Positions 38,551-47,454 of a DNA stretch of 64,000 bases are shown piece by piece. A program made the position numbers and the translations under genes. The stretch lies in the NCBI RefSeq assembly GCF_007644035.1, contig NZ_VMTV02000134.1, positions 233,548-297,547 of the forward strand, read 5' to 3'. The DNA comes from Vogesella mureinivorans (GTDB lineage: Bacteria > Pseudomonadota > Gammaproteobacteria > Burkholderiales > Chromobacteriaceae). How positions within the stretch are numbered: position 1 is the first letter of the stretch; the number at the start of each line of letters is the position of its first letter. The notes beneath the pieces were generated by a model. It did no database searches, was not told the DNA's origin, and worked only from the letters and a program-made list of their open reading frames with translations.

Positions 38551-39285
38551 ATGGATAGCCGCTGGAATGCATTAAAGCCGGAAGAGACTTCCACTACGCC
38601 TTTGTACTTGCAGTTTTCACGCAAGCTGGCCGAAGCCATACACGCCGGCTGGTGGCAGGCGGATGAAGCGCTGCCTTCGGAACGCACCTTTTCCGAAGAG
38701 CTGGGCATCTCGCGTGTGACCGCGCGCAAGGCGCTGGATGTGTTGCTGGAGCAAGGCCTGATTCGCCGCCGCCATGGCTCGGGGACTTTCATTACCCCGC
38801 GTCTGGAGCAGCCGCTGTCGCGCCTGACCAGTTTTACCGAAATGTTGAAGATGAAGGGTTTCGAGCCTTCGTCGGTGTGGTTGTCGCGTGGTATTGCCAC
38901 GCCCACGCACGAAGAAGTGATCAAGCTGGGTTTGTCGCCTAATGCCCAGGTAGCCAGGCTAAAGCGCCAGCGCCTGGCAGACGGTGTGGTGATGGCCATC
39001 GAGCAAAGCTCGCTGCCCCTGACCTACCTGCCAGACCCGCAGGCGGTGGGTAGCTCCCTGTATGCCTACCTGGATACCGTGGGCCACCCGATAGTGCGGG
39101 CGCTGCAGCATATCCGTGCGGTGAATGCGAACCCGGATATTGCCGCCATTGCCGGTATCAAGCCGGGCGAGGCCATGCTGCTGATTACCCGTATCGGCTA
39201 CACGGCAGATAACGTAGCCATCGAGCTGACTGACACCTGGTGTCGTAACGATTACTACGACTTTGTGGCTGAACTGAGACGATGA
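38551..39285 (+). CDS. GntR/HutC family regulator of GlcNAc use (NagR-like)
   Basis: The 244-residue protein has an N-terminal GntR winged helix (residues 10-78; PLYLQFSRKLAEAIHAGWW, PSERTFSEELGISRVTARKA, HGSGTFI) and a C-terminal UTRA effector domain. Such proteins respond to GlcNAc-6-phosphate or GlcN-6-phosphate and repress nag genes. Position at the head of nagA-nagB-nagF-nagE, with its stop overlapping nagA by ATGA, strongly supports this. The start at 38551 follows AGGGTAG; ATG 38515 is an alternative. Confidence 0.88.
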   Translation: MDSRWNALKPEETSTTPLYLQFSRKLAEAIHAGWWQADEALPSERTFSEELGISRVTARKALDVLLEQGLIRRRHGSGTFITPRLEQPLSRLTSFTEMLKMKGFEPSSVWLSRGIATPTHEEVIKLGLSPNAQVARLKRQRLADGVVMAIEQSSLPLTYLPDPQAVGSSLYAYLDTVGHPIVRALQHIRAVNANPDIAAIAGIKPGEAMLLITRIGYTADNVAIELTDTWCRNDYYDFVAELRR

Positions 39286-40403
39286 ACGCAACACGAGTTT
39301 TGCAAGGCCGCATGCTGACCAGCGCAGGCTGGATGGACGGCGAGCTGCAGATAGGTGACGACGGCAAGATTGCCGCCATACAGGGCAGGTTGGCCGCAGC
39401 CGGCCAGGCCGAGCGCTATATCCTGCCCGGCTTTATCGACCTGCACGTGCATGGCGGTGGTGGGGTAGACATCATGGAAGCAGGGCGTGCCGCCCAGCAT
39501 GTGGCCAGTACCCATGCGCGCTTTGGCACCACCTCGCTGCTGGCGACCACCATGACCGCGCCGCGCGAAGCCCTGGCCGCCGTGCTGTCGGCCCTGGGCG
39601 ACGCCAGCCGCAGCCGCCAGCCCGGCAGCGCACGCATTCTGGGTGTGCATCTGGAAGGCCCTTACATCAATAAGGGCAAGCTCGGTGCGCAGCCGGATAA
39701 CGCGGTGGAAGCCGCGATGGAAGAGATTAACCATTACCGTTCGCTGGCCCCCATCAGCCTGGTAACCCTCGCGCCCGAAGTGGCCGGTCACATGGAAGTG
39801 ATCCGCGAGCTAAGCCGCCAGGGGGTACGCGTACAGCTGGGCCACACGCTGGGCAGCTACGAAGACGGTGTGAAGGCGCTGGAACACGGCGCCAGTGGTT
39901 TTACCCATTTATTTAACGCGATGACCGGCCTGCACCACCGCGAGCCGGGCATGGTAGGGGCCGCGCTGGCGCATGCCGAGTACGCCGAGCTGATACCGGA
40001 CCTGCTGCACGTGCACCCCGGTGCCATGCACGCCGCCATGCGGGCGATACCGCGGCTGTTCTGTGTGACCGACTCCACGGCCGCAGCCGGCATGCCGGAT
40101 GGCCAGTACAAGCTGGGCTCGCAAACGGTGACCAAGTGCCTGGGCGGTGTACGCCTGGCCGACGGTACGCTGGCAGGCAGCACCCTTACCATGGATCAGG
40201 CGCTGCGCAACCTGGTAGAGATCGGTGTGCCGCTGGCCAGTGCCAGCAACCGGCTGTCGCTGTACCCAGCCGACTATCTGGGCGTACACGACCGGGGCAG
40301 GCTGCAAGAGGGCGCGTGGGCCGACATCGTGGTGATGGATTCAAACCTGCAGTTGCAACGCGTATTCGTAGAAGGAGAGTGTCTTGAGCTCGTTAATGCT
40401 TGA
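39282..40403 (+). CDS. nagA: N-acetylglucosamine-6-phosphate deacetylase
   Basis: The 373-residue amidohydrolase removes acetate from GlcNAc-6-phosphate. The metal motif is GFIDLHVHGGGGVDIME, followed by LGVHLEGPYIN, LGHTLGSYEDGVKA and TDSTAAAGMPDG, where the catalytic aspartate lies. Full length. It overlaps the regulator gene by 4 bp and the next gene by 20 bp, so nagR-nagA-nagB form one transcription unit. Confidence 0.96.
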   Translation: MNATRVLQGRMLTSAGWMDGELQIGDDGKIAAIQGRLAAAGQAERYILPGFIDLHVHGGGGVDIMEAGRAAQHVASTHARFGTTSLLATTMTAPREALAAVLSALGDASRSRQPGSARILGVHLEGPYINKGKLGAQPDNAVEAAMEEINHYRSLAPISLVTLAPEVAGHMEVIRELSRQGVRVQLGHTLGSYEDGVKALEHGASGFTHLFNAMTGLHHREPGMVGAALAHAEYAELIPDLLHVHPGAMHAAMRAIPRLFCVTDSTAAAGMPDGQYKLGSQTVTKCLGGVRLADGTLAGSTLTMDQALRNLVEIGVPLASASNRLSLYPADYLGVHDRGRLQEGAWADIVVMDSNLQLQRVFVEGECLELVNA

Positions 40404-41406
40404 TGAAGCCCTGTTTGCCGCCCAGGCGGTAGCTGCCCAGCACATGTATGCCGATGAAGGGCTGGCTGTCCTGGCGCGCGAACTGGCCAAAGCGCCGCCA
40501 CAGCTGGCACTGACTGTGGCGCGCGGCAGCTCGGACCATGCGGCCAACTATTTCGCCTACCTGGCGATGCAGCGCACCGGCACCCCGGTGGTATCGCTGC
40601 CCATGTCGCTGCTCACGCTGCATCAAGCACCGCTCAATGTAAAAGGCCAGCTGGCCGTGGCCCTGTCGCAATCCGGCCGCAGCCCTGACCTGATCGACAC
40701 CATGACCGCCCTTGGCCAGGCCGGTGCCCGTACCGTGGCGCTGGTCAATAAGCCCGATTCCCCGCTGGCCGCCGCCTGCGAATGGTCGGTGCCACTATGC
40801 GCCGGCGAAGAAAAAAGCGTGGCTGCCACCAAAAGCTATATTGCCACCCTGTCTGCGGTAGCCCGCCTGGTGGCGCACTGGCAGCAAGACACCGCCCTGC
40901 TGGCCGCGCTGAACGACCTGCCCGAGCACCTGACCGACGCTACCCGCCAGGACTGGAGCAGCGCGCTGGACGTGCTGGTACCGGCCGAACGCATCATGGT
41001 GGTAGGCCGTGGCCTGGGCTTTGCCGTGGCGCTGGAAGCCGCGCTGAAGTTCAAGGAAACCTGCGTCATCCAGGCCGAAGCGTTCTCTGGTGCCGAAATC
41101 AAGCACGGCCCGATGGCGCTGGTGGACGATGGCTACCCGCTGCTGATTTTCGCCCCGCGTGGCCCCGAGCAAGCCGGCCTGGTAGCTCTGGCCGACGAAA
41201 TGCGCGGCCGTGGTGCCAATGTACTGTTGGCCGCACCGGCCAACGTGGCCAGCCGCAACCTCACCCTGGCCACTGCCGGTGACGAAGCGCTGGACCCGCT
41301 GCTGGCCATCCAGAGCTTCTACCTGATGGCAGCCCGCCTGTCGGTAGCGCGTGGCCTGAACCCGGACACGCCGCGCCACCTGAAAAAAGAAACCCTCACG
41401 GTATAA
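40384..41406 (+). CDS. nagB: Glucosamine-6-phosphate deaminase, SIS-domain type (NagB-II)
   Basis: The 340-residue protein carries two SIS (sugar isomerase) domains (ARGSSDHAANYFAYLAMQ, SQSGRSPDLIDTM, VGRGLGFAVALEAALKFKE), like the isomerase half of GlmS. It lacks the glutamine-amidotransferase domain and replaces the classical NagB deaminase, which is absent here. It should convert GlcN-6-phosphate to fructose-6-phosphate and ammonia. The start is a TTG preceded by AAGGAGAG at good spacing; the ATG 12 nt later is too far from it. Confidence 0.9.
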   Translation: MSSLMLDEALFAAQAVAAQHMYADEGLAVLARELAKAPPQLALTVARGSSDHAANYFAYLAMQRTGTPVVSLPMSLLTLHQAPLNVKGQLAVALSQSGRSPDLIDTMTALGQAGARTVALVNKPDSPLAAACEWSVPLCAGEEKSVAATKSYIATLSAVARLVAHWQQDTALLAALNDLPEHLTDATRQDWSSALDVLVPAERIMVVGRGLGFAVALEAALKFKETCVIQAEAFSGAEIKHGPMALVDDGYPLLIFAPRGPEQAGLVALADEMRGRGANVLLAAPANVASRNLTLATAGDEALDPLLAIQSFYLMAARLSVARGLNPDTPRHLKKETLTV

Positions 41407-41555
41407 ACCGTGCCAGCCGGGCGGCCGCCCGGCCGGTTTGGCCACACCCATAACACGATCCCGATGCCCAGGCCATGACCCGCGGCACGTATACAGCATG
41501 ACTTACGCGCATGGCTGCGGGGCAGCGTGCGCGCTTTCAGAGAGAAGGAAACCCG
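41407..41555 (+). promoter_or_regulatory. Intercistronic region nagB-nagF with palindrome
   Basis: A perfect 16-bp palindrome CCGGGCGGCCGCCCGG (about 41416-41431) lies just after the nagB stop. Without a T tract it may stabilise the 3' end or separate expression levels. AAGGAAAC before ATG 41556 is the nagF ribosome site. Confidence 0.35.
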
Positions 41556-44057
41556 ATGTCTGCAACCGTTACCCTGCAAGCGCCGCTGTCCGGCGTGGTA
41601 TTGCCACTGTCCGCCGTGCCCGACCCGGTGTTTGCCGGTGGCCTGATGGGCCAGGGCCTGGCCATTGAGCCGCTGTCTTCCACCCTGCTGGCGCCGTGCG
41701 ATGGCGAAATCAGCCAGGTATCCAGTACCGGCCACGCCGTTACCGTGCGTGCGGCCAACGGTGCCGAGGTGCTGATGCATATCGGCATCGACACCGTGAA
41801 ACTGGGCGGCAGCGGTTTTGTTACCCGCGTGCAAAAAGGCCAGCAGGTTAGCGCCGGCCAGCCGCTGGTAGAGATCGACATCGATAGCGTGGCCCGCCGC
41901 GCGCCCTCGCTTATTACCGTCGTTGTGGTCACCAACAGCGACGACATGGCTCTCTCCCTCGACGCGTCCGGACTTGTGGAAGCCGGCGCGTCGTGTTTTC
42001 TGACCGTGACGGCTCAGGGTGCTCTCTCCCGCCCTGATGCCGTCCACGGCGCAGAACTGTCCGTTACCGCCGTGGTAGCGCACGAAGGCGGGCTGCATGC
42101 GCGCCCGTGTGCGCTGGTGCAGTCGGTAGCCCGCCGCTATCTGAGCCATCTCGAGATCGGTTTTGCCGGCCAGCGCGCCAATGCGCGCAGCGTGGTCAGC
42201 ATCATGGGTCTGGGGGTGGGCGAACACGATACGGTTACCCTGTATGCCAAAGGTGACGATGCCGACACAGCCCTGGCCGCCCTGGTCGAGGCGCTGCAAA
42301 CGCATACCCACGCCGGGCATGCACCGGCGCCTGCTGCGGTAGTGGCTACCCGCGACGACGGCAAGCTGGGCGGCGTGTGCGCCGCACCCGGCCTGGCAGT
42401 CGGTACGCTGGTATTGCTGGCCGAGCAGGCGCGCCCGGTGCCCGAGCGCGGCCATGGTGTGGAGCCAGAGTTGGCCGCACTGAACGCTGCCCTGCAAAAA
42501 GTGCGCGATGCGGTGGCCGCCGACGTGGCCCATGCCGACAAGCGCGGCGCGCACGCCGAAAGCGAGATCTTTGGCGCCCACCTGGCGCTGCTGGACGACC
42601 CCGAGCTGGCGCAGGCCGCCGAACGCTACATTCTGGATGGCCGCAGCGCCGCTTACGCCTACCGCAGCGCCATCAGCGCGCAAAGCGCGGTGCTGCTGGG
42701 CCTGGGCAATGCCCTGCTGGCCGAACGCGTAGCCGACCTGAAAGACCTGGAGCGCCGCGTGCTGGACGTGCTGCTGGGCGGCGAGCAAGCCGCGCCTGAG
42801 TTGCCGGCGCAAGCCATTGTGGTAGCCGACGACCTGACCCCGTCGCAGCTTACCCGCCTGCCGCGCGAGCAGCTGGCCGGTGTGGTGCTGGCCCGTGGCG
42901 GCGCCACCAACCACGTGGCCATCCTGTGCCGTGCGCTGGCTATCCCCGCGCTGGTAGCCTGCGGCCCGGCCGCGCTGGCGCTGGCCGCCGGTAGCGAGGC
43001 GCTGCTGAACGCCGGTGAAGGCTGGCTGGATGCCCAGCCCGATGCTAGCGAGCTGGCCACCGCCCGCCAGGACATCAGCCAGCGCGAACAGCGCCGCCGC
43101 ACCCTGCGCGAGCAGTCTGCCGGCCAGGCACGTACCCGCGATGGCCTGGCGATCGAGGTAGCGGCCAACATTGCTAACGCTGCCGAAGCGCGCGACGCGG
43201 TGCTGAACGGCGCCGACGGCGTGGGCCTGCTGCGTACCGAATTCCTCTTCATCGACCGACACGACGCCCCCAGCGAAGACGAACAGCGCGCCGCCTGCCA
43301 GGACGTGCTGGACGCGCTGGAAGGCCGCCCGGCCATTATTCGCACGCTGGATGCCGGTGGCGACAAAGATGTGCCCTACCTGCCGCTGCCCGCCGAAGAC
43401 AACCCGGCGCTGGGCCTGCGCGGTATCCGCACCGGCTTTGCCATGCCCGCGGTGCTGGACACCCAGCTGCGCGCCCTGCTGCAAGTGAAGCCGCTGTCGC
43501 GCCTGCGCATCCTGCTGCCCATGGTGGCCGACCTGGCCGACCTGCAGCGCGTGCGCCAGCGCCTGGACGAGCTGGCCGCCGAGCTGGGCGTGGCCGAGCG
43601 CCCGCAGCTGGGCGTGATGATCGAAGTACCGTCGGCCGCCTTGCTGGCCGACCAGCTGGCCCAGCACGCCGATTTTCTGTCCATCGGTACCAATGACCTC
43701 ACCCAGTACACCCTGGCCATGGACCGCTGCCACCCGGCACTGGCGGCCAACCTTGACGCCCTGCACCCGGCGCTGCTGCGCCTGATCGCGCTCACCGTGC
43801 ACGGCGCGGCCAAGCACGGCAAGTGGGTGGGTGTGTGCGGTGCGCTGGCGTCCGACCCGCAGGCCACGCCGGTGCTGGTAGGCCTGGGCGTGACCGAGCT
43901 GTCGGTGAGCCCGCAGCTGGTACCGGAAATCAAGGACACGGTACGCCGCCTGGACAGCACCGCCTGCCAGCAGCTGGCACTGGACCTGCAGGCACTGAAT
44001 TCGGCGCAACAAGTGCGGGCGCGGTTACAAGCCGACGCCGCCGCCTTGCTGCGCTGA
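41556..44057 (+). CDS. nagF: Fused PTS protein EIIA-HPr-EI for GlcNAc
   Basis: The 833-residue protein joins three phosphotransferase parts: an EIIA(Glc)-type domain (residues 5-150, His75 in EVLMHIGIDTV), HPr (about 165-255, His181 in HEGGLHARPC) and enzyme I (about 270-833, His453 in RGGATNHVAIL; C-terminal SIGTNDLTQYTLAMDR). Phosphate passes from PEP along all three to the NagE IIB domain. Carrying every soluble step in one protein makes this cluster independent of other PTS genes. The start at 41556 follows AAGGAAAC. Confidence 0.95.
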   Translation: MSATVTLQAPLSGVVLPLSAVPDPVFAGGLMGQGLAIEPLSSTLLAPCDGEISQVSSTGHAVTVRAANGAEVLMHIGIDTVKLGGSGFVTRVQKGQQVSAGQPLVEIDIDSVARRAPSLITVVVVTNSDDMALSLDASGLVEAGASCFLTVTAQGALSRPDAVHGAELSVTAVVAHEGGLHARPCALVQSVARRYLSHLEIGFAGQRANARSVVSIMGLGVGEHDTVTLYAKGDDADTALAALVEALQTHTHAGHAPAPAAVVATRDDGKLGGVCAAPGLAVGTLVLLAEQARPVPERGHGVEPELAALNAALQKVRDAVAADVAHADKRGAHAESEIFGAHLALLDDPELAQAAERYILDGRSAAYAYRSAISAQSAVLLGLGNALLAERVADLKDLERRVLDVLLGGEQAAPELPAQAIVVADDLTPSQLTRLPREQLAGVVLARGGATNHVAILCRALAIPALVACGPAALALAAGSEALLNAGEGWLDAQPDASELATARQDISQREQRRRTLREQSAGQARTRDGLAIEVAANIANAAEARDAVLNGADGVGLLRTEFLFIDRHDAPSEDEQRAACQDVLDALEGRPAIIRTLDAGGDKDVPYLPLPAEDNPALGLRGIRTGFAMPAVLDTQLRALLQVKPLSRLRILLPMVADLADLQRVRQRLDELAAELGVAERPQLGVMIEVPSAALLADQLAQHADFLSIGTNDLTQYTLAMDRCHPALAANLDALHPALLRLIALTVHGAAKHGKWVGVCGALASDPQATPVLVGLGVTELSVSPQLVPEIKDTVRRLDSTACQQLALDLQALNSAQQVRARLQADAAALLR

Positions 44058-44063
44058 CCTGGT

Positions 44064-44096
44064 CAGGCCGCCGCATCCTCCCGCCAGGCGGCCTGC
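44064..44096 (+). other. Intercistronic hairpin nagF-nagE
   Basis: A 9-bp stem CAGGCCGCC/GGCGGCCTG with a 14-nt loop sits between the nagF stop and the nagE ribosome site (GAAGAGGAG). No T tract follows, so it is more likely a processing or differential-expression element than a terminator. Confidence 0.4.
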
Positions 44097-44120
44097 ATTA
44101 AAACGAAGAGGAGACACACA

Positions 44121-45758
44121 GTGAGTACTTCAAGCAAGTTTGCCGGCGTACAGCAGCTGGGCCGCGCCCTGATGCTGCCGATCGCCGTCCTGCCGGTGGC
44201 AGGTCTGCTACTGCGCCTGGGTCAGCCCGACCTGATGGGCATACCCGTGATGGCGCAGGCCGGTGATGCCATTTTCGGCAACCTGGCACTGCTGTTCGCC
44301 ATCGGGGTGGCCGTGGGTTTTGCCAAGGACAACAACGGCGCCTCCGGCCTGGCCGGTGCCATTGGCTACCTGGTACTGACCGCCGTGCTGAAAGTGATCG
44401 ACGCCAAGATCAATATGGGCGTGCTGGCCGGCATTACCGCCGGTATCAGCGCCGGCCTGCTGTACAACCGCTACAAAGATATCGCGCTGCCGTCCTACCT
44501 GGCGTTTTTTGGCGGGCGCCGTTTTGTGCCGATCGTCACCGGCTTTGCCATGCTGCTGGCCGGCGTGGTGCTGGGCTATATCTGGCCACCTATCCAGCAG
44601 GGTATCGACGCGGTGGGCCACTGGGTCATCGGCGCGGGCGAGTTCGGCCTGTTTGTGTATGGCGTGCTGAACCGCATCCTGATCGTCACCGGCCTGCACC
44701 ACATCATCAATACCTTTGCCTGGTTCCAGCTGGGCGACTTTACCGACGCTGCCGGCAAGGTGGTACACGGTGACCTGACCCGCTTTTTTGCCGGTGACAA
44801 AACCGCCGGCATGTTCATGTCCGGCTTCTTCCCGGTGATGATGTTCGGCCTGCCGGCTGCCTGCCTGGCCATGTACCGTGCCGCGCGCCCGGAAAACAAG
44901 GCTGCCGTGGGCGGCGTGCTGCTGTCCATGGGCCTGACCGCCGCGCTGACCGGTGTCACCGAGCCGGTAGAGTTTGCCTTCATGTTCCTGGCCCCGGCGC
45001 TGTACGCCATCCACGCGGTGCTCACCGGCATCTCGATGGCGCTGATGCACACCCTGGGCGTGAAGCTGGGCTTTGGCTTCTCGGCTGGCCTGTTCGACTA
45101 TGTGCTGAACTTCGGTATCGCGCAGAAACCGCTGCTGCTGATCCCCATCGGCCTGGCGTACTTTGCCGTGTACTACGTGCTGTTCACCTTCTTCATCAAG
45201 AAATTCAACCTGATGACCATGGGCCGCGAAGAAGCGGTAGCCGGTGCCCCCGCCGCCGCCAGCCTGGGTAGCAAAGGCAGCGACCGTGCGCGCGGTTTCA
45301 TCGGCGCGCTGGGCGGTGCGGCCAACCTGAAAAGCGTTGACGCCTGCACCACCCGCCTGCGCTTGCAGGTAGTGAGCAACGACGCCATCGACGAAGCCGC
45401 GCTGAAAGCGCTGGGTTCGCGCGGCATGATCAAGCCGGCAGCCGGTAGCGTACAAGTGGTCCTGGGGCCGGAAGCCGAGCTGGTAGCAGACGAGATCCGC
45501 GCCGCGCTGGCCAACCCGCAAGCCGTGGCAGCCGATGGCGGCGCATTGAAAGCTGCGCTGGGCGGTGCGGCCAACATTCGCGCCGTGGAAGTGGTCGCCG
45601 GCAGCCGCCTGCGCGTGGAGCTGGCCGACGCCAGCCGCGTGAACGAAGGCAGCCTGAAAGCCCTGGGCGTGAGCGGCATCATGGCCATGCCAGGCAACCT
45701 GGTACACCTGGTGGTAGAAGGCGGCGACCCCGCCGCGCTGGCCAGCCAGCTGCAGTAA
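44121..45758 (+). CDS. nagE: GlcNAc-specific PTS permease EIIC with two IIB-like domains
   Basis: The 545-residue protein has a glucose/GlcNAc-type IIC membrane domain (residues 1-370; GLHHIINTFAWFQLGDF, TGVTEPVEFAFMFLAP). A IIB domain follows (about 393-465) with its phospho-cysteine C409 in VDACTTRLRL. A second IIB-like repeat (about 475-545; LGGAANIRAVEVV then SRLRVELADAS) has no cysteine in that position. It takes up GlcNAc as the 6-phosphate. Both IIB repeats carry a 10-mer copy at the same codons (GGAAN). The start is GTG; the start codon line reads AGAGGAGACACACAGTG. Confidence 0.95.
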   Translation: MSTSSKFAGVQQLGRALMLPIAVLPVAGLLLRLGQPDLMGIPVMAQAGDAIFGNLALLFAIGVAVGFAKDNNGASGLAGAIGYLVLTAVLKVIDAKINMGVLAGITAGISAGLLYNRYKDIALPSYLAFFGGRRFVPIVTGFAMLLAGVVLGYIWPPIQQGIDAVGHWVIGAGEFGLFVYGVLNRILIVTGLHHIINTFAWFQLGDFTDAAGKVVHGDLTRFFAGDKTAGMFMSGFFPVMMFGLPAACLAMYRAARPENKAAVGGVLLSMGLTAALTGVTEPVEFAFMFLAPALYAIHAVLTGISMALMHTLGVKLGFGFSAGLFDYVLNFGIAQKPLLLIPIGLAYFAVYYVLFTFFIKKFNLMTMGREEAVAGAPAAASLGSKGSDRARGFIGALGGAANLKSVDACTTRLRLQVVSNDAIDEAALKALGSRGMIKPAAGSVQVVLGPEAELVADEIRAALANPQAVAADGGALKAALGGAANIRAVEVVAGSRLRVELADASRVNEGSLKALGVSGIMAMPGNLVHLVVEGGDPAALASQLQ

Positions 45759-46149
45759 GTACGTAGTTCGCCCCGGTGCCTGCATGGCGCCGGTGCATGA
45801 CAAGACAGGCAGGTGTTTGCCGCCCAGCGGCAGGCGCCGCCCCGTGGTAAGCCTGGGTATCCTGACCCGTGGCTTTGCTCTCCTTCCACCCCGGCGCTGC
45901 CGGGGTGTTTTTTTGCGCTATAGTGAAATCGATTCCAATTGGCGGCGGCGGTAGCTTATGCTGCAGCGCAAGGCAAGCCATGTTGGCCGCAAATAGCGTG
46001 CGGCAAGGCATGCAGGGCAGCAAAGTGTTGGTAGTACGCCCACTACAGAATTGTAAGGGATTGAGTACAAGCCCGATTGGGACAAGGATGTACCCATAGC
46101 AAGCGTGCAGCTGGCACGCAGGATTCACCCGATAATCAGGAGATACAAT
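45759..46149 (+). other. Gene-free interval nagE-gap
   Basis: The interval contains the nagE terminator (45887-45914), one dispersed 10-mer (45982) and an otherwise unremarkable region ending in the gap ribosome site AGGAGA. The short AAATCGATTCCAATTGG stretch near 45922-45938 is more AT-rich and may hold the gap promoter, but no clear -35/-10 pair was seen. Confidence 0.4.
45887..45914 (+). terminator. Terminator of the nag cluster
   Basis: An 8-bp stem CACCCCGG/CCGGGGTG with a 5-nt loop is followed by seven T residues. Confidence 0.92.
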
Positions 46150-47160
46150 ATGGCACTGAAACTCGCCATCAACGGGTACGGCCGTATCGGCCGCATGGTA
46201 TTGCGCGCCTGGCAAGAACGTTTTGCCGACAAGGATATTGAAATCGTTGCCATCAACGATCTGGGCAACCCGGAACTGCACGCCCACCTGACCAAATACG
46301 ACTCCATCCACGGCCCGTTCCCTGGCACCGTGGCGCTGGAAGGCGACAAGCTGGTGATCAACGGCAAGCCTATCCAGCTGCTGTCGGTACGCAACCCGGC
46401 CGAGCTGCCGTGGGGCGACATGGGCGTGGACATCGTGCTGGAATGTACCGGCATCTTCACCAAACGCGACAAAGCTGGCCTGCACCTGCAAGCCGGTGCC
46501 AAGAAAGTGCTGATCTCTGCCCCGGCAGACGACGCTGACGCCACCATCGTGTACGGCGTAAACCACGACACCCTGCGCGCCGACATGAGCATCGTGTCCA
46601 ACGCCAGCTGCACCACCAACTGCCTGGCGCCGCTGGTGAAACCGCTGCACGACGCCATCGGCGTCGCGCACGGCCTGATGACTACCGTGCACTCCTACAC
46701 CAACGACCAGGTGCTGCTGGACACCGAGCACAGCGACCTGCGCCGTGCCCGCTCGGCCGCGCTGTCGATGATCCCTACCAAAACCGGCGCTGCCGCTGCC
46801 GTGGGCCTGGTGCTGCCAGAGCTGAAAGGCAAGCTGGATGGCTTTGCCGTGCGCGTGCCAACCGCCAATGTATCGCTGGTAGACCTCACCTTCACCGCCA
46901 AACGTGACACCACCGTGGCCGAAGTGAACGAGCTGGTCACCGCTGCGGCCAACGGCGCGCTGCAAGGCGTACTGGCGGTGAATACCCTGCCGCTGGTGTC
47001 CATCGACTTCATGCACAACCCGGCGTCCAGCGTGTTTGACGCCACCCTGACCCGCGTGATCGAAGGCCGTCAGGTGAAAGTGCTGTCGTGGTACGACAAC
47101 GAATGGGGCTTCTCCAACCGCATGCTGGATACCGCCCAGGCCTGGATGGCTGCCAAGTAA
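46150..47160 (+). CDS. gap: Glyceraldehyde-3-phosphate dehydrogenase
   Basis: The 336-residue enzyme has the NAD-binding start [17 protein letters not shown], an aspartate at the NAD ribose position (INDLGN), and the catalytic cysteine C154 in [22 protein letters not shown] near the C-terminus is conserved. It interconverts glyceraldehyde-3-phosphate and 1,3-bisphosphoglycerate in glycolysis and gluconeogenesis. Full length. The ATG at 46150 follows CAGGAGATA; the open frame to 46105 is not supported. Confidence 0.97.
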   Translation: MALKLAINGYGRIGRMVLRAWQERFADKDIEIVAINDLGNPELHAHLTKYDSIHGPFPGTVALEGDKLVINGKPIQLLSVRNPAELPWGDMGVDIVLECTGIFTKRDKAGLHLQAGAKKVLISAPADDADATIVYGVNHDTLRADMSIVSNASCTTNCLAPLVKPLHDAIGVAHGLMTTVHSYTNDQVLLDTEHSDLRRARSAALSMIPTKTGAAAAVGLVLPELKGKLDGFAVRVPTANVSLVDLTFTAKRDTTVAEVNELVTAAANGALQGVLAVNTLPLVSIDFMHNPASSVFDATLTRVIEGRQVKVLSWYDNEWGFSNRMLDTAQAWMAAK

Positions 47161-47329
47161 GAACCGGCGCGCGGTCTGCTGGTGCGGTGATGTTGGCCGC
47201 AAAGCCGGATCGGTGGCGTGTTCTGAAGGCTGCGGCGGCATGGCCCGCCGCACCGATTGCCCGGTGCCCGTGTGGAGACGGGCACCTTGTTCTTTAGGTG
47301 TTTTCTGTTGCTTCTTTGTGCATAGTTCC

Positions 47330-47360
47330 GGCCTGCCCCTGCTAGGGCAGGCCTTTTTTT
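47330..47360 (+). terminator. Terminator after gap
   Basis: A 9-bp stem GGCCTGCCC/GGGCAGGCC with a 6-nt loop is followed by seven T residues. It lies about 170 bp after the gap stop. Confidence 0.9.
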
Positions 47361-47423
47361 GTCTGTCACGCGACAAGGTTGGCCGCAGGCGGGGCGTGTT
47401 GATCTGTATCAGGTAGGGGGCAG

Positions 47424-47446
47424 CTACATCGCACAGGGCGATGTAG
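47424..47446. other. Isolated hairpin between gap and the esterase gene
   Basis: A 9-bp stem CTACATCGC/GCGATGTAG with a 5-nt loop has no T tract. It lies 8 bp past the 3' end of the minus-strand esterase gene and might end that transcript. Confidence 0.4.
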
Positions 47447-47454
47447 TGCCGGTA

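Noticed and set aside
45299-45758. Frameshift in nagE to explain the second IIB-like repeat
   Set aside because: The frame is continuous with normal codon use; the repeat is a true in-frame domain lacking the cysteine.
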